This document shows, one piece after another, positions 34,901 to 41,752 of a DNA stretch of 61,503 bases. A program made the translations under genes and the position numbers. Position 1 is the first letter of the stretch; each line of letters begins with the position of its first letter. The notes below the pieces were generated by a model. That model was not told the DNA's origin. It worked only from the letters and a program-made list of their open reading frames with translations, and searched no databases. This DNA is from an uncultured Muribaculaceae bacterium. Its GTDB lineage: Bacteria > Bacteroidota > Bacteroidia > Bacteroidales > Muribaculaceae. The stretch spans positions 1 through 61,503 of the forward strand of contig CAJTXL010000020.1 in assembly GCA_910583525.1 (NCBI GenBank), in the 5' to 3' direction.

Positions 34901-35910
34901 TGTATGGTGCGCATGGCCGAAGCGCACACCGCCACGGCTCCGTCGCGTACGGTGCCGGCGAAAACATTGCCGCTGCCGTCGGCATAAAGCGAGACTACGG
35001 CACCAAGACCGGCAAGCGACGAAAGCCCCATTCCCTCTACAAATGCCGAAGACTCCGGGTCGTAGACAGCGACACCGCCGCCATCCGTTCCCAGCCACAT
35101 CTTGCCGTCATACTCAACTATATCAAGAATTATATCGTTGGGGAGAGCCGAATTAGATGAAAGCAATGGCTCGGAACGTTTTCCGGCCCTGTCGTACACG
35201 AAAATCCCCTGCCCATAGGGCGAAACCCAAAGCATGCCACGGCTGTCGACGGCTGTCGCCATGATGCCACGCTCGTTCACTCCGGGAAGACGGCTCAACG
35301 AAGATTTCTCACGGTCGAAAAGCCACAGTCCGTCCCAACGCGTAGACACTACATAATAGCCGGGCATCCAACGATGGATGTCCGTATAATAATAAGTCGA
35401 ACCGCCGTCTACAGCAAGAGGCGACACCGTCTGCGACTCATAATCGTAATACCAGAAATTACCGGCTCCGCCCAAAAGCAGGCCGCCGTCTTCCTCTATG
35501 AAAGAACGAACATTAAGACCTCGGCCGTCAGGCTGCGTTATCGGCTCAAAATCGTCGGTACGGTCTTTATACCGTGCCAGACCGCGCTCGCAGGCCACCC
35601 ACAGATGTCCTTTAGAGTCAACGAACAACTTCCGCACATAATTATTAGGCAGACTGTTGCCGCGCGAAGGGTCATGGTAATAAGTATCTATCTTCTCAAA
35701 ATCATAGCGGTTAAGCCCGAAACGCGTACCTATCCATAAAAAACCGCGACCGTCACGCGCAAACGACGTCACGGAGCCTTGCGACAGACCCTGCTCCAAC
35801 GACACCTTACGGTAAAGATACTCCGACGCCCCAAGGAACGGAGCCGCAATCAAAAGCGACAAAAACATCAAAACCGCTTTTATCGATAATAATCGGCCGG
35901 CAATTTTCAT
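31984..35910 (-). CDS. Hybrid two-component regulator (HTCS) with degenerate phosphorelay residues
   Basis: The 1308-residue inner-membrane regulator has a signal peptide and a two-component propeller sensor (many GFLWIGTRFGLNRYD/GHLWVACERGLARY-type repeats, about 30-670). A Y_Y_Y domain (about 675-765) and a membrane helix (IALLIVLVAGSYIWW) follow. Then come a kinase region, an HATPase domain (LLRNAVQRS, ISDTGEPL, GFAYVKNIIESHGG), a receiver, and a C-terminal AraC HTH (about 1200-1305). The H-box reads NANYALRTPLTLI, with Tyr808 where histidine is expected. The receiver reads PDIVISSVMLP, with Ser1105 where the phosphoacceptor aspartate is expected. It probably controls the adjacent glycan genes, but by a non-canonical route. 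It overlaps the sialidase gene by four bases. Confidence 0.93.
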   Translation of the reverse strand: MKIAGRLLSIKAVLMFLSLLIAAPFLGASEYLYRKVSLEQGLSQGSVTSFARDGRGFLWIGTRFGLNRYDFEKIDTYYHDPSRGNSLPNNYVRKLFVDSKGHLWVACERGLARYKDRTDDFEPITQPDGRGLNVRSFIEEDGGLLLGGAGNFWYYDYESQTVSPLAVDGGSTYYYTDIHRWMPGYYVVSTRWDGLWLFDREKSSLSRLPGVNERGIMATAVDSRGMLWVSPYGQGIFVYDRAGKRSEPLLSSNSALPNDIILDIVEYDGKMWLGTDGGGVAVYDPESSAFVEGMGLSSLAGLGAVVSLYADGSGNVFAGTVRDGAVAVCASAMRTIHGWGNNRWNAVTSLCHDDDGTLWLGDDGNGVFRNRAGTDSFEQILSTARLKITDLESLDRQRLLIVTFDRGFFILDKVSGRLSAAPEALRKVYEGSLNRAMPMRLRRLSDGRIAVIADAIYVYSPSEDTVVPAERSRDYPEGGGVLWPFYNKDGRLLCLDEKSITEYNPVTGGHTVLLKLPSDVHAYCAAFDGVGTVYVGTEAGVVSATFETGVFSALQDISQERITTMSIDSRGRLWAGSSRTVYMKMPEAGNVTGFSLSDGVTPNEYLPNAVAVCGNRLYLGGANGLLRIDCDDVEGVLASYEDPALNVADIKIDGLSAYGRLENGRLEVAPGCSSISISLIDNGSRSMRGLYFRYHIRSGRDEHIVETFSRNMDLNFLDAGKDYDIYASSIRPDGTWTRPHKLATLAMLAPWWQSWEAIALLIVLVAGSYIWWEYRRARRRRSLEEAKIEALHSNALEKEVAFLVNANYALRTPLTLIYAPVKLLLERLREGMGKDELLPQLENIYRNTKRMRDTIDMVLELHNVGASPASPPLSTHDISRSVEDVIAVYKRKADAKNIVISYLPAQEMFPAVYDRARLATVIDTLLRNAVQRSSEHSAIAVRAFLDGSFVRVSISDTGEPLDEETLAGLFSRYFNDDNSNFGNSLGFAYVKNIIESHGGHIGADNNTDGPGLTVWFDFPVAEGAAAEAYLKRRRRNEVAPPAPCPVVADIDTSGLTAVVVEEDNDLCIFIASQLAPYFGRVLHAFNGKDALLLIHQNQPDIVISSVMLPQKSGLELCRDIKSSSDTSHIPVILLTSIKEGNALEQGYGAGADSYLTKPFDVAVLMARCRNLLHNRSVMRERYAERSGGGDMSRRSLRNAEESFIIKIDKIIADNLSDPEFGVDIIVESMALSRSALYSKFKEIAGMSIGAYIADKRLARAKELLADFSLSVGEISEMLGFGSQRYFSTFFKDRTGMSPSAFRNTLTNA

Positions 35911-37040
35911 TTTTCAAGCAATTTTTCAAGGTTTATACGACTGAACCACAGCCTGAAGCCACCCAAACTCGAAGCTTCTTCGGCAAGTACGCCCAAGCTT
36001 CCGTCGGCCAGCACACAGATAGATGAATAGGCGCTCCTCACCGGGCATACCGTAGTCAGTTTTCGCCATGTGGAGCCATTGTCCCACGATGCGAACAGAC
36101 TCACCTTCTCTCGTTCGGAATGACTGTCGTTTATGCTATGTATAAGAGTACCGTCACCAAGCGCTATGACATCGCCGTTGCATGCAGGGTCGGGAAGTGT
36201 CGACGACAGCATTGGCGTTGTCCACGTAGTGCCGCCGTCAACACTGCGTGAGAACTTTCGCCATCCCTTACGACGGTTGCGGATGCTCATCAGCAGACTG
36301 CCGTCAGCGCATTCCACTATCTTTGATTCGTCGGCGTCGTTGTCGACAGCGACCGGATTTGCCGCCCATGTCAGACCGCCGTCACGGCTGGAGCATGCAA
36401 AACACTGCAAATCACTCCATTTCTTCTCGTCAGGGCGCGCCACAAGCACAAACCACATCGTGCCGCGGCTGTCGGTAAGGATACGCCCAGATGTGGCGAA
36501 AGCCGACACGCAACACACGGGAGCCTCACCGGCTGCCTGCGAAAAAAGACCTGTCGTTATATCCGCCGGGGCACTCCATGTGCGGCCGCCGTCGGTGCTT
36601 CGGCACATATTAATATAGGCATGGCTGCCGGGCGACGCCTCCCACAGACCTTCGCCGTGTGTCATGACGCACACAAGAGTGCCGTCGGGCGCGACACCCA
36701 GTGCAGGGTCGCCATATCCGCCGCCATCATCATTGGCTGCCACGACACATACATCGCCCCACGTAAGACCGCCGTCTTCACTGGTGCGACACACAACATC
36801 AATTCTCCCCGGCAAGTCCTTGTTGCTGTCAAGCCGTCGGTCGGCTACAGCAACGAGCCTGTCACACGGAAGCGCGGCAAGCGAAGGTATGCGGTAAAAA
36901 CGTGAAATACCATCACCGCCGCTAAAAAGCAACATGCGGTTTTCTAAACAGTCATCCTCATTGAACACCGTGACGCCACCGGCCCCAACCGCAGGGAGAA
37001 AACAAAGCAAAATGGCCATCAACGTCTTTGTGTATTTCAT
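35907..37040 (-). CDS. Exo-alpha-sialidase, GH33
   Basis: It releases terminal sialic acid from host glycans, probably in the periplasm. The product is 377 residues from MKYTKTLMAILLCFLPAVGAG (signal peptide). The catalytic arginine motif is FYRIPSLAAL, and five Asp-boxes are present (SEDGGLTW, STDGGRTW, SRDGGLTW, SVDGGTTW, SWDNGSTW), as expected for a six-bladed GH33 propeller. There is no extra lectin domain. It is first in a minus-strand operon with the regulator and the sulfatase maturase. No nan catabolic or sialic acid transport genes are in the window, so liberated sialic acid may be used elsewhere or left to others. Confidence 0.93.
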   Translation of the reverse strand: MKYTKTLMAILLCFLPAVGAGGVTVFNEDDCLENRMLLFSGGDGISRFYRIPSLAALPCDRLVAVADRRLDSNKDLPGRIDVVCRTSEDGGLTWGDVCVVAANDDGGGYGDPALGVAPDGTLVCVMTHGEGLWEASPGSHAYINMCRSTDGGRTWSAPADITTGLFSQAAGEAPVCCVSAFATSGRILTDSRGTMWFVLVARPDEKKWSDLQCFACSSRDGGLTWAANPVAVDNDADESKIVECADGSLLMSIRNRRKGWRKFSRSVDGGTTWTTPMLSSTLPDPACNGDVIALGDGTLIHSINDSHSEREKVSLFASWDNGSTWRKLTTVCPVRSAYSSICVLADGSLGVLAEEASSLGGFRLWFSRINLEKLLEK

Positions 37041-37135
37041 AAATAGTATCAGATTTAAGACCCGTCTCGTATCCAAACATTAAATGAAATGTCCGTTTTG
37101 AGCATTTCATGTGTTTGTAGGATTTTTAATTACCG

Positions 37136-37143
37136 CAAAGATA
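37136..37143 (-). promoter_or_regulatory. -7 promoter element (TATCTTTG) of the sialidase operon
   Basis: Exact TAnnTTTG on the minus strand, 95 bases before the sialidase ATG, in the 322-base divergent region that also holds the plus-strand promoter. Confidence 0.7.
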
Positions 37144-37271
37144 TTACATAAAACGTCCTTAAATGTCTTATATTATCCAAAAATCCATCAGATAATTGTC
37201 TCGCAATGTTTTTCGGCACAAAATTAAACATTTCTCGGAAATTATCAAACATCGCTTGTCGGCATTCGCTC

Positions 37272-37279
37272 TACATTTG
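37272..37279 (+). promoter_or_regulatory. -7 promoter element (TACATTTG) of the glycan operon
   Basis: Exact TAnnTTTG 83 bases before the first plus-strand gene of the locus. It is probably the main promoter for the SusC/SusD operon; regulator-binding sites are not obvious by eye. Confidence 0.65.
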
Positions 37280-37362
37280 CACCGTGAACGAAAAACACTC
37301 TTTTATTCAAAGGCGAAACACCAAAATAATGAACCATTCATAAACCTTAATAAAAACCAATC

Positions 37363-38451
37363 ATGAAGAAAATTTTACTTCTTGCAAGCGCTGCCATCAT
37401 CGGCACAAGCGCAATGGTAGCCGAAGACATCGACATCACTCCAAAGGCCTACCGCTTCAACAACTGCACAGAGCTGCCCCTCCACCCCGACATGACTTTC
37501 AAGAGCGCAAACCATGAGGCAAATACATGGAGCGTCATCGAAGGCGAAAAATATTGGAAAGACGGCCTCATCACCTTTGTGAACAACAACCCCGGAGCCG
37601 GTGCAACCGAAGTCCTCATCAAAGGACTTCAGCTTGTCGACCTCGGCGGCGAAGTCGGCAAAGTGCTATGCTACGCCAACAAAGGTTCCGACGTGAACGA
37701 AGCCCTCAAAGCCATCACAGGCTACGACTACAACATTCAAATGCCCGAAGCCGGCGGTCCGTTCTTCAAAATCAACTTCTTTATGGACCCCAAACAGACT
37801 CCTACAAAGAGCGAAGGCAACATAAAAATCAAGATGACCTACCATGTCTACTGCCCTACAAGCGCAACAGACATCGCTGAAAAGAACTTCATCCACAACA
37901 TCTATATGGTCACCGACCAGGTCGGCACGCCAGACGGCGCCAAAGAGAATGCCAACACGACTTCGGCAATCCTTATGAACGATTGTTGGGTTTATAACGA
38001 AGACGAAGAAACAGATACTTACGACAACACCTTGTGGCGCACAATGGAATGGGTCACTTTCTGCCCCGACAAAGACGGCGACACAAACTTCGCACCCTTG
38101 TACGTAAAAACCTGCTTCAGCAACTTCATGACAAAAGGCGTTCTCTTCATCAAAGAAGTTACATTCAGCCAAACAACCGACGCTACAACGCCCGGCGAAC
38201 GTAAATACACAGAGCTTCACCTCGCAATGGGACAACCCGGACAATCGGGCATCAACGATATCGTTGCCGACCAAGCCGACTTCACCTACAGCGTCAACGG
38301 CAACGAGGTAACATTCAGCGCCGATGCCGAAATCTTCAGCATGGCAGGAGCAAAAGTCGCCAACGCTGCAGCCGCACAAAGCGTAAGCCTCGCAAAAGGT
38401 CTCTATATAGCACGTGTAGGCGCAAAAGCCGTGAAGTTCGTGGTTAAATAA
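37363..38451 (+). CDS. Secreted protein of unknown function, first gene of the glycan operon
   Basis: The 362-residue protein begins MKKILLLASAAIIGTSAMVA, a signal peptide. The body (about 25-295) is beta-rich with no motif I recognise. The C-terminus (GINDIVADQADFTYSVNGNE to SLAKGLYIARVGAKAVKFVVK) is the same sorting-type module seen in three other proteins here, so the protein is likely displayed on or released from the cell surface. Its place at the head of the operon, before a LamG-GH18 protein and SusC/SusD, suggests a glycan-binding role. This is inference from context only. Confidence 0.7.
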   Translation: MKKILLLASAAIIGTSAMVAEDIDITPKAYRFNNCTELPLHPDMTFKSANHEANTWSVIEGEKYWKDGLITFVNNNPGAGATEVLIKGLQLVDLGGEVGKVLCYANKGSDVNEALKAITGYDYNIQMPEAGGPFFKINFFMDPKQTPTKSEGNIKIKMTYHVYCPTSATDIAEKNFIHNIYMVTDQVGTPDGAKENANTTSAILMNDCWVYNEDEETDTYDNTLWRTMEWVTFCPDKDGDTNFAPLYVKTCFSNFMTKGVLFIKEVTFSQTTDATTPGERKYTELHLAMGQPGQSGINDIVADQADFTYSVNGNEVTFSADAEIFSMAGAKVANAAAAQSVSLAKGLYIARVGAKAVKFVVK

Positions 38452-38480
38452 ACGCGACCGATAATCTAAAAAGCATCCCT

Positions 38481-38509
38481 CTGCCGACGGCCCGGCATAC
38501 CGTCGGCAG
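38481..38509 (+). other. Intergenic hairpin
   Basis: CTGCCGACGG and CCGTCGGCAG form a perfect 10-bp stem between the first two genes of the glycan operon. No T run follows, so it is more likely an mRNA-stability or partial-attenuation element than a full terminator. Confidence 0.6.
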
Positions 38510-38559
38510 ACCTAATCTCTCCGCCCACTGCCTTGAAAACCGAAATCGTTATAATCCAT

Positions 38560-41097
38560 ATGAAAAAAACACTCCTGATTGCCGCCATGGCATTTGCCGC
38601 AACCATGGCATGGGCCGTCCCGGTAAACAATGTGCTGAAACTCGAACCGGACGGCTCGGTGAACTGCGGAACCGTCGAAAAGATGGCCGGCCTCGAAAGC
38701 TACACACTCCAGCTGTGGTTCAACCCCTTGAATTGGAGCGCCGACGCTACCCTGTTCCGTATGGGCAATGACGTCAGCCTCGAACTCGGCCAACCAGGCC
38801 ACATCACCTACAGCGTCGGCTCTCAGAGCATCGACATCGCCGCCGACGCATTCAAAGCCGGAAGCTGGGCACAGCTTACCATTGTCAGCGACAACGGCTC
38901 GGGCACAGTATTGGTAAACGGCTCCAAACTTGCACAGACGTACACACTCCCAGCACTGCCGTTCACATTGGGCGAACTTACCATCGGCGGCGGTTTCGAA
39001 GGCCGCATCGACGACCTCAGGCTCTGGAGCGGCATCCTCGCCCCCGATTTCGACTATTTCGTCAACAACACCCTCAACCGCTGGAACCCTCAGCTCGACA
39101 TCCTCGCCGCCTACTATAAATTCGACCAGGTCGACTGCCACGAAATTGTCGAACAGACAGCCATATGGAAAAACGACCCCGATGCCGCCAACAACCACGG
39201 CGAACCGTCGGCGTCGGGAGTAAGCAAAGAGCCGCTCACCGACAACGCGGCAATGAAATACCGCCTCAACGCCGGCTATACCGACAACGGCCGCTTCTTC
39301 GACCGTGGCATCGAAGCCGACCAATATCTGCTCAGCAACGAAATAATAATACTCGGCATTGACAGCAAGCCCGACGGACATCTGCAATACACCACACCCT
39401 GCGACAACGCCACCCTCAAAGGCTCGGCGAAATGGCTCGACAGCTACGAAGGACGAACAGGCGTGGTAAGCTTCGACGGCAAGGGCACAATGGAGTGCGG
39501 CTCCTCAATCTTCTGCCCGACAACATACAGCTACACCCTTGAGATGTTTGTCTACATCGACAGCTGGGCCGAAGGTGCCACTATCCTCTCAAAAGAAAGC
39601 GCCGACGGCACCAAAGGCTTCGCACTGCGCCTTGGCGCCGAAGCCGACAAGGTGCTCGACGTAACCGTCAACGGACACCACTACCGTGCCCTCAACAAAA
39701 TCGAAACCGGCAAATGGACGCATATCGCACTGTGGCCCAACGCCAATCCGCGCGACGCACGCACAAACGTATATTTCTGCATCGACGGCACTATACAATA
39801 TGCCAGCACTAAGAACTCCGACAAAGAACTCGTAAGCCTTCCTGCCGGAGCCGAAGACGAAATTTTGACCGTCGGCAAAGATTTCATAGGCAAAATCGAC
39901 GAGTTCTGCGTCTGGAGCACATCACTCACCACAGACCAGGTCAAAAACCACATTGCAAAAGGCCCGTCGATGCCCGGTTTCGGCATAGTGCAGACAGCGC
40001 AATTCATGCGCGCCGGCGAAGCGGCCTACCTCTTCGACAAACAAGACAACCCCGGCTTCGACAGCTACTCGCAGGACAACTGGCGCGACATCATGAAAGC
40101 GGCATACAGCGGCACGAAAGGATATGAGATGCGCATCTCGGTCCGCAGCCACGACGGATGGCAGAACACCATCGCCGACGCCGCTAAACGTAAAATCTTC
40201 GCTGCCGATTTGGCAAAGCTGTCCGAAGGCTACGACGGCGTTGAACTCGACCTCGAATGGATGTACGGCATTCAGACCACCCTCGGACTGCTGGCCGAAG
40301 AAATCCGTAAAGCCCTGCCCGAAGGCAAAAGCTTCAATATCTCATGCCACAATGTAGCCTACGGCTTCCCTGTCGGCCAAATGGGCAATGTCGACGGTTT
40401 CACCTTCCAGCAGTACGGTCCGAGCAAAGACCATTTCGCTTTCAGCCAATTCTCGCGCATGTGCGACAACTTCGTAAACTACGGCTTCCCTGCCGACAAG
40501 ATAATAGCCTCATACTCCACGACCACGTCGCGCGGACATATAAACGGACAAGGCGACCCGGCTCACGAAATCAAGGGCGTGCGAAACGGCTTTCTCGACG
40601 ATTATACCCCGGATGCCGACAAAGATACCGACATCCGCGCCATCGACGGCTACAACTACTACTTCTGCAGCCCATCGCAAGTGTACCGTCGCGCACGTCG
40701 CGTATGCGACAGCGGCTTCCAAGGCATCTTCTACTGGGACATGGGCAACGACGTGCCCGTATCGCACAAATACAATATGGCACGCTGGTGCAGCTACGCG
40801 CTCAACTCCAACATCGAGCCTTATCTGACCAAAGTGGAAATCAAACGCAGTTCAGGCATCGAAAACATAACCGTGCCGGAAAAAGGCAATATCGGAATGA
40901 CTATAATCAACAACGGCACAAACATCAAGACATCGGGCATCGACGCCCGGCGTCTTGACGCATATACCATAGCCGGAGCCCGGGCCGCAAGCGCCGAAGG
41001 AAACACGCTCGGCATCGCCGCTCTGCTCCCCGGTGCCTACATCCTGACAGCAACACTTGCCGACGGAAGCCGCCGCAGCGCTAAATTCGTAAAATAA
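38560..41097 (+). CDS. Surface LamG-GH18 protein, probable endo-beta-N-acetylglucosaminidase
   Basis: The product is 845 residues from MKKTLLIAAMAFAATMAWA (signal peptide; an ATG nine codons earlier lacks a signal-like start). Two concanavalin/LamG-like modules (about 25-205 and 280-475, with SYTLEMFVYIDSWAEGATIL) precede a GH18 TIM barrel (about 480-760). The GH18 signature is DGVELDLEW at residues 559-567, with the catalytic acid Glu566; the usual DGxDxDxE has Glu in place of the first inner Asp. A sorting-type module ends the protein. GH18 enzymes of such loci cut the chitobiose core of N-glycans, or some are binding-only. It precedes the BACON lipoprotein and SusC/SusD. Confidence 0.82.
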   Translation: MKKTLLIAAMAFAATMAWAVPVNNVLKLEPDGSVNCGTVEKMAGLESYTLQLWFNPLNWSADATLFRMGNDVSLELGQPGHITYSVGSQSIDIAADAFKAGSWAQLTIVSDNGSGTVLVNGSKLAQTYTLPALPFTLGELTIGGGFEGRIDDLRLWSGILAPDFDYFVNNTLNRWNPQLDILAAYYKFDQVDCHEIVEQTAIWKNDPDAANNHGEPSASGVSKEPLTDNAAMKYRLNAGYTDNGRFFDRGIEADQYLLSNEIIILGIDSKPDGHLQYTTPCDNATLKGSAKWLDSYEGRTGVVSFDGKGTMECGSSIFCPTTYSYTLEMFVYIDSWAEGATILSKESADGTKGFALRLGAEADKVLDVTVNGHHYRALNKIETGKWTHIALWPNANPRDARTNVYFCIDGTIQYASTKNSDKELVSLPAGAEDEILTVGKDFIGKIDEFCVWSTSLTTDQVKNHIAKGPSMPGFGIVQTAQFMRAGEAAYLFDKQDNPGFDSYSQDNWRDIMKAAYSGTKGYEMRISVRSHDGWQNTIADAAKRKIFAADLAKLSEGYDGVELDLEWMYGIQTTLGLLAEEIRKALPEGKSFNISCHNVAYGFPVGQMGNVDGFTFQQYGPSKDHFAFSQFSRMCDNFVNYGFPADKIIASYSTTTSRGHINGQGDPAHEIKGVRNGFLDDYTPDADKDTDIRAIDGYNYYFCSPSQVYRRARRVCDSGFQGIFYWDMGNDVPVSHKYNMARWCSYALNSNIEPYLTKVEIKRSSGIENITVPEKGNIGMTIINNGTNIKTSGIDARRLDAYTIAGARAASAEGNTLGIAALLPGAYILTATLADGSRRSAKFVK

Positions 41098-41117
41098 ACA
41101 ACCATCTATACCACACA

Positions 41118-41726
41118 ATGAAAAAGCTCATCTACCTTATCTTTACGGGCGCACTCCTTGCCTCTATGGCTGCGTGCGAAAACGAGCCGGAAAATCCGGG
41201 GGATTTCAATGTGAAATCAAAACTCGACGTCTCCCGTCTCGTTTCCGAAACCACCGGAAACACCTATGCGATAAACATCGCTCGCGAAGTCGACACGACC
41301 TATGAATATTTCTACAACGTGCACGACACCCTCAAAGGCCCCGACGGCGAACCCGTATTGGGCAACGACGGAAAATTGCAAATCACCACCACACAAAAAT
41401 CCTATTTCAGCAAAAAGACAGCACGGCTTGTCGAATACGAGCCTATTCTGCTTCCGTCTTATCCCGAACATGATTTCGACACCCTCGCATTGAACTTCAC
41501 CTCAAACGCCGCTTGGAACATAATCGAGCTGCCGGCTTCCGTAAACTGGTACACCCCGCTCAGCAGCATGAGCGTCGGCGGCGACGGCTCCTTGAAATTC
41601 TCTATCAAACAATGGAGCGGCGACGTTTCGCGCTTTGTGGTCAAACAGGAAATAATGACACAGGACAGCATGGTCATGCACCGCTTCTTCTTCAAACACT
41701 CCGGCCTCAAATACACCGGCAAATAA
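41118..41726 (+). CDS. Lipoprotein with BACON-like domain, putative surface glycan-binding protein
   Basis: The 202-residue protein has a lipoprotein signal ending in LLASMAAC, with Cys20 as the lipidation site. The following ENEPENPGD is an acidic surface-export-type tail. The C-terminal part (LALNFTSNAAWNIIELPASVNWYTP to SLKFSIKQWSG, in sections) resembles a BACON domain, a carbohydrate-associated immunoglobulin-like fold often carried by proteins of Sus-type loci. It lies 20 bases after the GH18 gene and 26 bases before SusC. Binding activity is inferred from context. Confidence 0.7.
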   Translation: MKKLIYLIFTGALLASMAACENEPENPGDFNVKSKLDVSRLVSETTGNTYAINIAREVDTTYEYFYNVHDTLKGPDGEPVLGNDGKLQITTTQKSYFSKKTARLVEYEPILLPSYPEHDFDTLALNFTSNAAWNIIELPASVNWYTPLSSMSVGGDGSLKFSIKQWSGDVSRFVVKQEIMTQDSMVMHRFFFKHSGLKYTGK

Positions 41727-41752
41727 CCTTAAACACAACCAAACCAACAACA

